The notes under the pieces were generated by a model. That model was not told the origin of the DNA, ran no database searches, and saw nothing but the letters and a program-made list of their open reading frames with translations. A program made the translations under genes and the position numbers. Of a DNA stretch of 64,000 nt, positions 12,592-25,200 are shown one piece after another. Positions within the stretch are counted from its first letter, which is position 1, and every line of letters begins with the position of its first letter. The stretch is from Moniliophthora roreri (lineage: Eukaryota; Basidiomycota; Agaricomycetes; Agaricales; Marasmiaceae), in NCBI GenBank assembly GCA_001466705.2, contig LATX02000175.1, positions 1 through 64,000 of the forward strand, written 5' to 3'.

Positions 12592-12988
12592 TGTGGTGCC
12601 GCAATGACCCTTGTCACAGTGAGTAGAACCCTCTGCACTCGAGTCAGGAAAAGGATAATGAAAGGGGTGATCCAGCATAGACTCTAGGTCGATACAATGT
12701 TGAACTCAACAGACACAAAGTCAATGTCTAGCCCAAATGACCAAGAGGTCAAGATGGGGAACTAGGCTACAAGTGTCAGGTATAAATACAATGAGTCTGT
12801 CTCGGCGAGAATAACTGATGGAAATGGAAGAATGATCTGGAATGAGATCCGGGTTGAATGGAATGTTCTATGGAAGAGTGGCTGTGATGGTATAAATAAG
12901 GTAAGTAATTGGATAAATAGATGAAAGATAAAAGATAAGATAATGGGACTTAGAAGAAAAGAGAAAGGAAAAGTTGCACTTCATCACA
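12592..12988 (-). mobile_element. Family A 5' LTR (copy 2), internally shortened
   Basis: Ends TGTGGTGC..TTCATCACA as in the other family A LTRs, but it is 397 bp rather than about 450. It has lost one of the two CTAGCCCAAATGACCAAG motifs together with the spacer between them, consistent with recombination between the two short direct repeats. Confidence 0.88.
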
Positions 12989-13408
12989 CTCATGGTACAG
13001 GAAGAGGAGAGAAGGGTTTGATTTGGTTTGTGGCTCTTCTTATGTGGCAGACTTGATTTGCTGCCGATAGTGGCTGTCATGATGGTCCAGGTGCAAGAGA
13101 AGAGATAAAAGTCATCATCTTATCATTAGTGAATGATGCTGTCACAAACCTCATGAGTTGTGATTGTCACAGGCCCTGGTTGTCAACAAACCTCTGTGAG
13201 CTATCTATTGGATTATTAGATGCTAGGTACAGGTGTGTTCTTGCTCTTTGTTGCTTCTTCATACTTCATTCAGCACATACTCAAAACCCTAGGAATACGC
13301 ATCTTGTTCTTTTTCTTCCTTCTGTGAATACTTGATACCTGGGAATATGCAGATGCCTTATGGAGGACCTTTTAATTTCAAATTCCCTTTCTCCTTTTTG
13401 ACACCTGT
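12989..13408. other. No gene recognised between family A copy 2 and the dioxygenase
   Basis: No motif-bearing open frame was found. This interval may hold the promoter of the dioxygenase gene and possibly one end of the KDZ-type transposon, but no terminal repeat could be identified by eye. Confidence 0.4.
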
Positions 13409-14960
13409 ATGCTCACAAGTGGGCTTGATAAAGTAACAATGCCATCTGCAACGGTCACTCTGTACTTTCTTCCAGATAATGTTGACTTTGCATTGCTGTT
13501 GCAACACACTTTCGAAAACAAGAAGGACGACCTCGGCACCACATCAAATGCCTTCTCTCCACTCAGCTCAGTCCCATCTTCCTCTGAATTTGGTCCAGTG
13601 CCAACTTCTGAAGCCATGTCTCCTATCAGACTTGAAGACTTGGGTTCAACAGATAATGCTGAGCCTTCCAAGGCATTGGAGGCTTCAATAGTCCAGAAAT
13701 CAAATTTGCAGAAATCACATTCACAGAAATTGCATTCCAAATCTCAAGGCAAAAGAAACTGTTGGAAGAAATGAGCTGCCGCAAGGGCAAAGGTCACACC
13801 TGAGAACTATGCCGCTCCACCTCCCAAGAAGCCATATGTCTAGCAAGAGTTGGTTCTTGACTTTGATCTGGATCAGCTCCATGCATTGGAGAACGGATTC
13901 TCTGGACATCATGCCCAGTATGGCAACACAAAGTATACTCTTGAAGACATCACAGGCTCTGAGTTTAACTTCACCAAAGTTGATTGGAATGGACAGTGAG
14001 TCCTTTGAGGTCCCACAGCTGCTGATATGCATCTCTGAGTCTATTTTTATAGGTCTGACTTTGTTATAGTGATGTGGGATGGCTTTGAAATCATTCATGG
14101 CAAGGGCTTCACTGACCAAATGACTTGGCATGGTGCTATGGTGAGGGTTGCCAACAAGTTAGATAGTGAGAGGAAGAACATGTCTTTTACTGGGAGGCTT
14201 CTAAAGAACTGCCATGGTGGCTTCTTTGCACTCTCAGCCGGCGTTTCATGCAACCTGGGCTTGAAGGTAAGTGCCATTTTTACTTGTTATCCTCAATGCA
14301 GCAATGCACGCAACTTGTATCTTTTAGAAACCAAAGGTTGTTGGCCAGGCCAATAAAAAGAACACAGAGGTTATCGATCAACTTCTCAGTGATCCTGACA
14401 TCATCTGACTTGCTGGCTTTCAGTCAGCAGCATTCTACCACTGCCAGCCTGTCCTCTGTCATTAGTATGCTGCAAACCATATTGATCTGAAAAACAGGTT
14501 CCCGCACCTTACCTGGAACTTCTGAAACAGCATCTATGCTCACATTACATTTAACTTTGGGCCTCAGACTGTCTGTGCCGAACACACAGATTTTGGGAAC
14601 CGTGCAGATGGCTCCTGTGCCATCACAGCCCTTTCTCCCTCTGTCAGTGGCTACAATTACAAGAATGGAGGGCACTTGATACTCTGGGACCTTCGCCTAG
14701 TCATCAAGTTTCTGCCAGGTGCAACCATTCTCATTCTCTCAGCTGTGCTTTGCCATTCAAACATTGCCATTGGTGACAAGGAACGCTGGTTCTCCTTCAC
14801 TCAGTATACTGCAGGCAGCCTTTTCTGATGGGTGGAACGCAGCTATCGCTTGGAGACAATTTTTTGGGCCTCTCTCAAGGAAGATGAAGTGACAGTGGAG
14901 AAGGAGAAGGACAAAGCTCGTTGGAAGAGCTCCTTCACCAACTTTGCAAAGTTTCATTGA
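13409..14960 (+). pseudogene. TET/JBP-like 2OG-Fe(II) dioxygenase, degenerate
   Basis: Decayed gene for a 2-oxoglutarate/Fe(II) dioxygenase of the type that accompanies KDZ transposons in basidiomycetes; TET/JBP enzymes oxidise methylated or thymine bases in DNA. Two introns can be placed: one ending TTTTTATAG at about 14053, and one GTAAGT..TTTTAG at about 14268-14329. Spliced, it reads DFVIVMWDGFEI, FTGRLLKNCHGGFFALSAG, then the metal-binding HTD in AEHTDFGNRADGSCAITAL, then GGHLILWDLRLVIKFLPGAT and the distal His in CHSN. ERWFSFTQYTAGSLF follows, whose Arg may bind 2-oxoglutarate. At least six in-frame stops occur, for example a TGA before WVERSY where related proteins have Arg. The N-terminal 120 residues are Ser-rich and unrecognised. 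TET/JBP assignment is from remembered family features, not a search. Confidence 0.72.
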
Positions 14961-15738
14961 TTACAGACGTTTTTCTTCTGGTCTTTTTGTTGCATAGAGC
15001 TTCTCCTTATCTTAGTTGTACTGTCACAATGCATCCCTTGTACATGTGTTGTATCTGAAAGAGCACTTATATTGAATGGTTTTGAATGAATGTGCATTTT
15101 GAATGAACATGACGATTGAAATGTACTGACCATAGATGAGCTTTCTGCCCAAGTTGAAAATCTATACTAAGGTCACAAGTGTGCTCTTAGTAACTCTAGC
15201 AGACAATACAAGTGCATAAGAAAAAAATGTGAGTTGTAGTAGTGTGTCAAAATAGCTTGAAAACAGTTTTGATGGCAGTAATGTGCATTGTGATTTACCC
15301 TTCATACTGTTCCTCAATCTTTGATCTTTGTCCCCTACCTAGAAACTGCCACCGTACACCCAACTGTTACAAAATACAAGCCATGCCACTTGAAACATCA
15401 TTTTAATTGGTTTTGGTCAACTCCACTCATTGTCAAGACCCCAAAAGAGCCAGTGCGTTTTCCCATAGAGAGTTTCTAATGCACCTTGCTCTTACACTGC
15501 TAGGCTTCTTCTGTATGGGTCAACTGTCCTCTAGTCTCTCAGATACACTGTCTTGACCCTATGTATTGAAGTTGAGAGGTGTAACAATGACATACAGGTT
15601 GAGACGTACTATAATGACTGAGCATGGAGAGTTTCAAGCATGGAGAGTTTCAAATATACAGTGAGTTTCTGTATTGTTCTGTTTTATGTTTCTTTAAGTA
15701 ATAGTCACTGCATAGTGCTATAACAGAACTCAAGGCTG
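14961..15738. other. No gene recognised
   Basis: AT-rich stretch downstream of the dioxygenase stop. No repeat shared with the rest of the window and no motif-bearing frame was seen. Confidence 0.45.
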
Positions 15739-16700
15739 GTGCAGTCTCAACACAGATGTATGTTTATTAGGGAAATATTCTTTACTAGCAGGCACATTTC
15801 GCTTTCAGACATGCATTCTCTTTTGGAATTGACAGTTTTGTTATTTAAAAAAGTATCTGCTTGTCTTGATTTCATCATGGTGCCTCCAACCTTTGCTTAT
15901 AACTACCACTCTCGACAAAATCCACCTTCACCTCTTTCTGACGACTTGCTGCCACCCTCTTCACCTGAGGCAGACTGGACCGAATATTACAGGAGTAAAA
16001 GGCATCTCCAGAGCAGACGACAGGTTCAGCGGCAATTCATCTCATCACCAATGTGGCCTATTTCAGTATCACCTCCACCTTTGCAACTGCCCAATTGGAA
16101 ATTTATTTCTTCACCTACACATGCTGTTCAGAGCTTGCCTTCAAGCCCACCATTGCATTCAAGCCCAAGCCCACCTGAGTGAAAAACCTCTGAGCAAAAG
16201 ATTATTGCCTCTGCAGCCACTTCAAGTATGTTCTACTCTACTTATTGTGTCTTCCTGCTCAAGTATGAATGCCAGGATCCTTTATCCAGCCTTCTATTGT
16301 GAACACAAGTCAAAATATACCCAATAGCATTTGCCAAGCAAGGGATCAGACACTGGATACAGAGAGGGAAGCAGAGGAAGAGCAGAAGCAGCAACAGCAA
16401 CGGGCCCGAGAATATGCATGAGCATACTACCAATGCCATCAGTCATGCCTTCAGGCAAAGGCCTGAGAGAACAAAAAAAAGGTTTCATTCATCCACTACA
16501 GCCTTATCTATGTTCTAACCCTAAGTTTCAGACACTATAAAACCATTGAAGGACTTCCAGAGGTAGAGCAAGCCAACACCCTACAGCAGTTGCGCTCTCA
16601 AGAGAACACCTACAAGGCCTGCTGGTGAGAGAAGAATAGGTCCTACTTAGCACAGATGGAGCAAATACACTGAGTGCATCAATGAGTAAGTTTTTTGAAA
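15739..16700 (+). pseudogene. Unrecognised Pro/Ser- and Gln/Glu-rich gene, degenerate
   Basis: Frame 15739-16182 is rich in Pro and Ser. A likely start is the ATG at 15877 (MVPPTFAYNYHSRQNPPSP). After a possible intron (GTATGT..GCCAG, about 16228-16275) another frame reads RDQTLDTEREAEEEQKQQQQ, and further on VEQANTLQQLRSQENTYKAC, both coiled-coil-like. Stops interrupt the frame. Function unknown. It lies between the dioxygenase and the KDZ transposase, on the same strand as the dioxygenase, so it may be a further cargo gene of the same transposon. Confidence 0.4.
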
Positions 16701-16884
16701 TTGACAGCCACTGCTCATATGGGTCACTAATTGCCTTGCACTTATTTAGGCATAGCAGCAAGATGTTTCTAGATCTTGATGTATTCATGCACCTCACCAA
16801 TGTGATATATGATTTTCATTAGCACTTTAATACTGGGACTGAGGTTCAATAGCCCCTTCTGAGCATTTCTGTCTTTTTCCCACA

Positions 16885-17530
16885 ATGGCTAGTGGGCAGT
16901 CACTAAGGCGAGTTGACACCAATTCTGTGAATCACTCGTTCAGACAAATCACTGCTAACACCCACCTCAACTCTGAGCCTTGGGTTGATACAGAACCTGA
17001 GGATGGGTCGTTATCAGAAGGGATGGAAGGTGACCTGGATCAGTCAAGTGACGAGAGTTCTGAATCTGGGAACACTGAGGAGTCAAGCAGTGAGGAGGAA
17101 TCAGACAAAGATTCTGGTGAGAGCAAGAATGATTTGAGGTTGAAGAAGAGATGGCCACCAACAGAGCCATCCGAGGACAATGACCACATTCTAATAGGAG
17201 TTCCCAAGAAGCAGAGGCATATGGTGAGTAGGGCTATACTCTCTTTATATTAATGCTTAGAAAAGGACTTCAGATCAAGCTAAATGTCCAACCTAAGTGC
17301 TTAACGAGGGAAGAGGAGTTGGCACTGAGAGCTGAGCTGGAATGGCATGACCTTGATGAAAAAAGACATACATAGCACAATCTACCATTTCATTCTCTTA
17401 TAGATCTTTCCTCCAGAATGACAACATCAATGCCTTTGTCCAATGCCTGTCCAGACTCCATCTGGGAGTGGAAAGCGACTCTGCCTCTTCAACTCTCCTC
17501 AGGGACAGGCAGCCAGATAAGTAGATAGAT
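16885..17530 (+). pseudogene. Unrecognised acidic Ser/Glu-rich protein
   Basis: Starts MASGQSLRRVDTNSVNHSF and continues into a strongly acidic segment (SSDESSESGNTEESSSEEES) followed by a short basic stretch (LRLKKRWPP, then PKKQRH) that could be a nuclear localisation signal. A likely intron begins GTGAGTAGGGC at about 17223 and ends GCTTAG near 17258. The next segment, LTREEELALRAELEWHDLDE, looks helical and coding. The downstream end is unclear and convergent with the KDZ transposase gene. Function not recognised. Confidence 0.45.
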
Positions 17531-17618
17531 GCAGAACAATACATATTCATGCCAGGTTATATACATTACAATGCTAGACTGAGAGATCCTCCATAAATGT
17601 CACAATATCAACATCATT

Positions 17619-20354
17619 CTATCCAGAATGCTTCCTATCATCATACTCTGATTCAGCAGTAGTCTGCTCTACAACCTGACCCTCAATCTGCATCCCAACA
17701 ATGTTCGTTGCCCATTCTGGTAATAACACACCGCTGACAACGTCAACACTGCGTCCAACGCATTCACCAGGTAAAAGGCTGCCTAAAAGATTAACTCCAG
17801 TTAGCTGTCAGTGAAAAAGAAGTGAGACCTCTTACCAGTGAACCCTTTGAGCTGACTAGTCTGTACCAGGTGCCGTGCAATTGAGGAATTGATAGTAAGG
17901 CGGTATTTCAACTGTTGAGATAGCTCCACACTCAAATCCAGGTCATTGACACTGGTTTTCTGGATAGCAAGCTGGAAGTCAGTGTATTCATTGAGCATAT
18001 AGGTTATGAGTTGCTTGATTTTGATGTTGAGTCGTTCTATCTCTTCCTTAGCACATCAGAGTCAGAAGTGATAGTTCATTGCCAGCCAGTTGCCTATCTG
18101 AGCCTATGGCAGTTTTGCTAAATCAGTGTGTGTGTCCTTGAGTAGATCGAAGTCAGCAAGGGTAACCATCTCAACAATTTCATTCCATGTCAGTTTTTTT
18201 CAGGGTGGAAAAACTGTTTCAGCAGCCGTGTTGTAAGCTTCAAGTGCCTTGCGGATTGCTTCTGCTCGAGCCTTCAGTGCCTTGGTAATTTTCTCATGTT
18301 GTTTATACTCTAGTAGAGAAGCAGCAGGGTGGCTGAGATTGAGGAAGTAGCAGGGGAGACAGGAATATGCACCAACGCCACTCATATTCAGCTTCATAAG
18401 CTCAAACAATTGCTGAACCACTAATCTTTCAAGTTAATCCAGGGCATGACAGTAGTTCCGAGATGCTAGCAGAGTCATGGTACTCTGATACTCAGCACTA
18501 TCTGGTGTCCATTGGGTTTCAATGCCATGATGGTACTCAAGGTCCAGACATGCCTCTTCTGCTATTCAAACTTCTTCCAGGGTTACACAGTACTGAGCTT
18601 GAATGGTATTTGCCTGTTTGTCTGTATACTTCTCAGGTGTCACCTCTAGGTCATTGTGTTTGTTGGCTGCATTGTTGGATTTCCATCTAGATAGATGACA
18701 TGTTAGCGAGTGGACACATCAGAGAAATAAGAAACGCTCACATTGCCCCCCATAGTTTTTGAAGTGCATCTGCATATCCCACCTTCTATAGATCCTCTTC
18801 ATGTGGATCAATAAAGTCCTGTTCAAAATATTTGTGCTCATCTTGCAGGTATTGCTCACAGTCCTTTGTTGTGATGCCAAGATTGTGGCATGCTTCTTCT
18901 AGCAAGAGTGTGTTGTCAGCAATTCGCTTCAAGGCTTGCCGATAATTGGATAATATGAAATATCCTGCAATGAGTTGGGCAAGTGTTGCAATCAGAAGGA
19001 ATGTTGGAGCATACCTGAGTTAGTGTACTTGTCATCTGAATGGAAGGAAAAGTGTTTCAGAATCTTTTGGCGACAGTGGAATGGAGTTGATAGATGAGTA
19101 ACTGATGCGAGGTGATTTGAACAGGCAAACGTACGCTCACACTCCTCAAAGTCCTCAATTCCTACACCCTTAGTGTACTAGAGGTGCCAACTGACCTGAC
19201 ATCTGCGGTTGTGAGCATGTCCATGAAAGGCAGACACAACATCTTGTAAGCGCTTTTCCTTCACAATGTCCCGGAGCTTCTTACTGCACAGCATGGTCTT
19301 GAAGAATGCACACATGATGTCGTATTCTACACCAAGTAGATCTTCCAGTTTCCTAATCAATGCATGCACAATCACTAGTGGGTATTTCATGCTAATTTTC
19401 AGATCAGCTCCTGTTCGCATAAAATGAACAAGAGGACTCAACAGCTCTCCGCTTTGAACCATATCACATATGACCATTACATGACCATGTCAGCAGACCG
19501 CAATAAAGATTCCAGTTACCTTGAAGAGTGCAAACATCTTCTTCCGAGATTCGGGCCCAGCACTCTTCCAGTGATCGACACAGGTGTCAATGCATGCCGC
19601 CAAGTCCTCTATTTTATTGACATTGAGCCATGTGATGCCATCAGCATCATCAGAAAGTGGGAGCGAGGGACCCAGCGATTGGGATTTAGCCTGTGACAGT
19701 AAAACTCAACAATGCCAAGTCAACCAATTTGTTCTGATAGGCTCACCTTTGCTTGCGCCTTGCTGACTTCATCTTTAAACACATCAACTTCTTCCTCTTC
19801 TAACCAGCAATAATCAGGAATAGTATGGTTGTCTTTACGTGTTGTACCAGCTCAGAAAGAAGGATCAACCTGCTTCAAAGAGTTGTTGCCGTCTATAGCT
19901 AGAAGAACAGTGGGATCAAGGGGCTCCTCGCCTTCTAGCTTGTAGGTACAGGGTGGGCATATTGTTGCTGTAAATGATTCTTCCAAGAGTCAGTCTAGTG
20001 TGCCAAGAGTAAGCTTGTTGACTTCACGAAGTATCACCAAATATTCATCATATGCAATCCAGAGTTGGTCCTCCAATTGCGGTTCATGAGCTAGCTGGAA
20101 TGTGACTAAGTGGGAGAGCTTGGATGTGAGCTCAGTGCTCACCTTGTGTAGGTACTGAAGTGTCTGTGACAGCCCATCAATGCTGTATCGGGAGCAGACA
20201 CAATGTATTTGATGAAAGATCTCCATGAGTGACAAGGAGAATACTATGTTTGGCCAAGTGGTGCTGGCTCCAATATACCCATGACGAATCAGTGTCTTAT
20301 TGACAGATTTGGTGTTGCTAGCATGGAAAAAGAGCTGCTCCTCATTGACTGGAT
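17619..20354 (-). pseudogene. KDZ (Kyakuja-Dileera-Zisupton) transposase, main C-terminal part
   Basis: Transposase of the KDZ superfamily, split from its N-terminus by the family A element at 20355. In order on the minus strand: NKTLIRHGYIGAS; the cysteine motif CPPCTYKLEGE; the catalytic-type AIDGNNSLKQ; MFALFKVTGIFIAVC; HGHVMVICDMVQSGE; YPLVIVHALI; YDIMCAFFKTML; FHGHAHNRRCQVSWHL; EDFEECERTFACSNHLAS; NYRQALKRI; LVVQQLFELMKLNMSGVG; ADFDLLKDT; RLNIKIKQLITYML; and TSQLKGFTG. The gene ends EYDDRKHSG-stop at 17619. Introns of about 50 bp restore the frame, for example 19392-19442, which joins GEL to MKYPL. In-frame stops (such as TGA before LLEES and after QVDPSF) show it is dead. Confidence 0.9.
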
Positions 20355-20806
20355 TGTGATGAAGTACAACTTTTCCTTTCTCTTTTCTTCTAAGTCCCAT
20401 TATCTTATCTCTTATCTTTTATCTATTTATCTGATCACTTACCTTATTTATATGAACACAGCCACTTTTCTGTAGAACATTCCATTCAACCCAGATCACC
20501 TTCCGGATCATTCTTCCATTCCCATCAGTTATTCTCACTGAGACAGACTCATTGTATTTATACCTGACACTTGTAGCCTAGTTCCCCATCTTGACCTCTT
20601 GGTCATTTGGGCTAGGCAAGTATCTTTGTATATATCTCAGTAGCTTAACTAACTTGGTCATTTGGGCTAGACATTGACTTTGTGTCTGTTGAGTTCAACA
20701 TTGTATCGACCTAGAGTCTATGCTGGATCACCCCTTTCATTATCCTTTTCCTGACTCGAGTGCAGAGGGTTCTACTCACTGTGACGAGAGTCATTGCGGC
20801 ATCACA
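20355..20806 (+). mobile_element. 5' LTR of family A copy 3
   Basis: 452 bp, TGTGATGAAG..GGCATCACA. After it the sequence TTAGGTCAAGATCTCAGG is conserved in copies 1 and 2 and is the candidate primer-binding region, but I could not match it to a particular tRNA. Confidence 0.93.
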
Positions 20807-20851
20807 TTAGGTCAAGATCTCAGGTTGCACCGTCGATAGTGTACATCGACC

Positions 20852-22285
20852 TTGCATCAGCAAAGCACTCTGGCTAGAGATTGCAGAGAATGCACTCATG
20901 CCTATAACACTGAAGACAGCCAAGACACCCACCACTACCCAACTGAGGACGAGTGGTATCCTTGTGACAAACAACTCTGTCCAAACCGACTCCTAAATCC
21001 CTTCCATACTGAAGACTCCACTGATATCTTTCAAGACCCCAGAGAATTCCCAAGAATGTCAAACACCCCTGCCAATCAACTCTCTACCGATCAACTTCTC
21101 CAAGCCCTGGTTACAAGCCAAACCAATCTGTCAAATGCAGTGACACAGATAGTTGCCGGCTTCAATCAGATGTCAGAAGGTCTCAATCAGATGTCGCAGA
21201 ACATCAGTCAATTGGTCCAGACCAGTGCTGTAGCCACATCAGCTTTGACCCCCTCAGATTAAAAGCCTTTCCAGAAACCTTCTGCATTCACAGGAAAGCT
21301 TGGTGGAGCCAATGCCTGCCAATTTATTGCTGCTTTCTCACTCTATGCACAGTCACAGAGGGCAGCACTTAACAGAGCCAATGCAGATGGGACTTGGGCC
21401 AGAGATGATGGCTTGTGGATCCACTCAGCCCTGACATTTATGCAGGACGATGCAGCTGTGTGGGCCACACCAGCTATAGAAGAGGTTGCCCAAGGGAGGC
21501 ATCCCTACGACAACAGCTGGGAGGAATTTGTCAAAGGTTTTAAGCTGAGGTTTGAGACAATGGATGAGGCAGCAGATGCGAAGGAACGACTGCATGTGCT
21601 CTTCCAAGAGAAGCAGTTGGTAGCTGAGTACGCTGCCAAGTTCAAGGAGATCATGTCAAGGACTGGCTATTCCTCTGCTGACCTCTGTGACTGCTTCTAT
21701 GAGCACATGGCATTCCGCATCAAGAATGAGCTTGTGCACACCGATCACAAGACCGAGACCCTCAACCAGCTCATTAACGTTGCCAATGACCTGGATGTTC
21801 ATATCCGTCAACGAGAGGCTGAGAAGGCCCACCGACCTGCAGCAGCAATGACTATGCCCACTATCCCACCTCCTGCCTCTCGCCCATCAACTGCTTCAAT
21901 CACTCCCTTTGCCCCACCTGCTCATAACCCCAATGCCATGGAAGTCGATGCCACCAAGTCCAGGCTGGACTGGACCTGCATGATGGCTGGGAAGTGCTAT
22001 GGGTGTGGCTCCACCCAGCACACCAAGGCAAATGGCAATCATGAACGTGAGATCTGTGGTCATTGCAGTCAGGCTGGTCATCATGAAGCAGTGTGCTTTG
22101 ACAAGTGGGCTGGCAGACCAAAAGCAAGAAGGATGGCAGCATCTGAAAGCATTCCCGTAGAAGTCTCTGCTCCATCACCACCTGAGCTGTCATCACCACA
22201 CCCCCCATCCCCCAACATCAATGACATGCTGGCTCAACTCAACCAGCTGTCAGCCCAGTCTGCTGCCCTCAAGCAGTCTTTTTAA
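20852..22285 (+). pseudogene. Family A gag (copy 3)
   Basis: Gag polyprotein of about 477 codons with one in-frame TAA at 21258-21260, where the other copies read CAG. An ATG at 21056 (MSNTPANQ) is a plausible internal start. The domains are a Gln-rich N-terminus, the retrotransposon gag domain (residues about 190-320, WEEFVKGFKLRFETMDEAAD), a Pro/Ala linker, and cysteine motifs CYGCGSTQHTKANGNHE and CGHCSQAGHHEAVC (CX2CX4HX4C). It ends TCT TTT TAA. Pol continues from the -1 frame across this site, as in copies 1 and 2. Confidence 0.88.
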
Positions 22286-22290
22286 AACGG

Positions 22291-25200
22291 GTGTCACCGC
22301 CAGCCACGAATGGGGCATCTGATCATTTACTTTCTCCTTCACCATCTCCTTCTACATATGATTCAGTCTCTGCATGTACAATATCTATTCCTGTCGCCAA
22401 TAAACATGATAATCATTTCCGTGTACATGCAAGTCTGAGGGGGGGGAACCAAAGAAAGAAAGTTGTGGCAATGATAGACTCTGGAGCAACTGGCTTATTC
22501 ATAAGCCGAAGTTGGGTGATGGAACACAAAGTATGGAGGCACCTTCTTAAGAAGGAGATACCTCTGTACAACATTGACGGAACCAAAAATTGTGCTGGAA
22601 GCATCTCAGAGTTTGTGTAACTGGAGCTGACTATTGGGGACTATGTGGAGGTGGTGGAGTTGTTAGTCACAGATCTGGGCCCAGAGGAGGTGATTCTGAG
22701 TCTGCTGCGGTTAAGAAGGGTTAACCCAGACATAGACTGGAGAGCCGGGTTAATGAACATCAAAGTGGAGGAAGAGGAAGAAGTGAAGGAGGATGGAGCT
22801 GAAGTAGAGGAGTGGTATCAAAAGATCATGGAGAATCGTAAGCAGAGGAGGAAGTGGTGGAAGGAGGGGATTCTTGAGGATACGACAGATGAGCTGTGGG
22901 TGGCAGCTGGAGTGACATATTCAGCTGAGTTAGCATATGAAGAGTCGAAGAAGAAGGAGAAGCGAAGCATGGAAGAGATTGTGCCAGCAGAGTTCCACAA
23001 GTACCGAAAGGTCTTCTCAGAGGAAGAGTCCTATTGTCTCCCAGAGCATAAGCCATATGACCATACCATTGACCTGAAACCAGATGCACCTGAGACGATC
23101 CAATCCAAGGTGTACCCCATGTCGGTGAATGAGCAAGGGGAGCTGGACCAATTCTTAGAGGAGAACCTGCAAAAAGGATACATCACCCCTTCCAAGTCGC
23201 CCATGGCTTCTCCAGTCTTCTTTGTGAAGAAGAAGGATGGCAAGCTGCGATTCGTACAGGATTATTGCAAGCTTAATGAGTTCACAGTCAAGAATTGATA
23301 CCCGCTCCCTCTTGCTTCTGACATTATCAACCGACTCAAAGGTGCTAAATACTTCACCAAGCTGGATGTTCATTGGGGTTACAACAATGTTCGGATTAAG
23401 GAAGGAGATGAATGGAAGGCTGCCTTCGTCACCAACTGAGGTCTCTTCGAACCCCAGGTCATGTTCTTTGGGCTGACGAACTCTCCAGCCACCTTTCAAG
23501 CACTCATGAACTCCATCTTCGCAGACCTGATTGCCCAGGGGAAGGTTGCTGTGTATCTGGATGACATTCTCATCTATAGTACCAACTTGGAGGAACATTG
23601 TCAGACAACACATGAAGTACTCAAACGACTGCAAGAGAACGACCTCTATCTGCATCCTGAGAAATGTGAGTTTGATCAAGAGCAAGTGGAGTACTTGGGT
23701 ATGGTGATCCGTGAGGGGGTGGTCAGTATGGATCCTGTCAAGGTTCGGGCAGTGAAAGAATGGGCTACCTCAAGGAATCTTCGTGAACTCTGAGGCTTCC
23801 TAGGCTTTGCCAACTTCTACCGGCGATTCATCAAGGATTTCTCCAAGATCGCACGTCCTTTGAATGACTTAACCAAGAAGGACTGCTGCTGGGAGTGGGG
23901 CACACGACAGTGCCAGGCCTTTGAGATGTTGAAGGAAGCCTTCACAAGGGAACTGATACTAGTGATGTGGGACCCTGCACAGCCAACTCGGCTGGAAGTG
24001 GATGCTTCTGGTTATGCCACAGGAGGGGTGATCCTGCAGCAGCTGGAGGACAGACTGTGGCATCCAGTGGCATACAGGTCAGAATCGATAGCACCTGCTG
24101 AGCAGAACTATGAGATCTATGACAGGGAGATGCTCGCCATTATATGAGCCTTGGAAGACTGGTGTCACTATTTGGAAGGTCTACCAGAGCTGTTTGAAAT
24201 CATCACTGACCACCAGAATCTTGAGTACTGGAGGACAGCTCAAGACCTGTCCCAACAACAAGCACGATGGTCCCTATGGCTCTCACAGTTTGACTTCCAC
24301 CTGACTCACAAACCGGGCAGGACTAACACTCAGGCCGACCCTCTCTCTCAAATTCCAACCTTCCAGGTGACAGATGCAGAGGACAACCAAGGACAGGTTG
24401 TACTTCGTCCAGAAAGGTTCATGAGGATTGCCATGACAAGGATGAAAGGAGGAGAGCTGGAAGAGAGAATCCGTAAAGGGGTGGAGAAAGAAGTTGAAGT
24501 GCTGCAGGCAGTAGAAGAGTTAAAGAAGAAGGGTCCATGAAGGCTTATCAATAGACTGCTGGAGTGGGAGGAGGACAACGGGCTTGTATACTACAAAGGG
24601 AAGCTCTACATCCCTGCAGATAAGGGACTATGCACAGATGTGCTCAAACAGTGCCATGATGCACCAACAGCTAGACACCTAGGAGAGCATGGAACACTAG
24701 AGCAAGTGAACCGCTACTACTGGTGGCCTGGGATGAGTAGCTTTGTCAGGAAGTATGTGCAGGGATGTGAAAGATGTCAGAGAAGCAAGCCAGCAGTACA
24801 CTCAGATGCAACACTACATCCACATAATGTGCCTGAAGGCCTATGGAATGTAGTGGGTGTGGACCTTATTACAGAGCTGCCTGAGAGCCAGAGGTATAAT
24901 GCCATTATCACCTACGTCGACCTCTATAGCAAACAAGTCCATGTCCTACCAACTGTGACCACTCTTGACGCTAAAGGAGTCGCAGACATACACTATCGGG
25001 AGATCTTCTGTCTTCATGGCATACCCCACAAGTTTGTGTCAGATAGAGGACCCCAGTTTGCAGCTCAAGTCACACAAGCTCTTTACAAACACCTAGGAAT
25101 CCAAGCAGGTCTCACAACTGCATACCACCCATCAGCAAATGGACAGACAGAACGAGCAAACCAAGAGATTGAACAGTTCCTTCGTCTCTTTGTGAGCAAA

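Larger units (their letters stand above)
9130..12988 (-). mobile_element. Family A Ty3/gypsy copy 2 (gap-truncated)
   Basis: Minus-strand order: 5' LTR (12592-12988), gag (11131-12552), protease, RT and RNase H, ending at the gap at 9129. Integrase, chromodomain and the 3' LTR are absent. It is the least interrupted family A RT in the window and keeps the sequence that forms the empty site for the solo LTR in copy 1. Right flank after the LTR is CTCATG; the left flank is lost, so its target duplication cannot be checked. Confidence 0.9.

Noticed and set aside
13378..14277. Minus-strand frames opposite the dioxygenase
   Set aside because: The plus strand shows splice sites and dioxygenase motifs; the minus frames have none.
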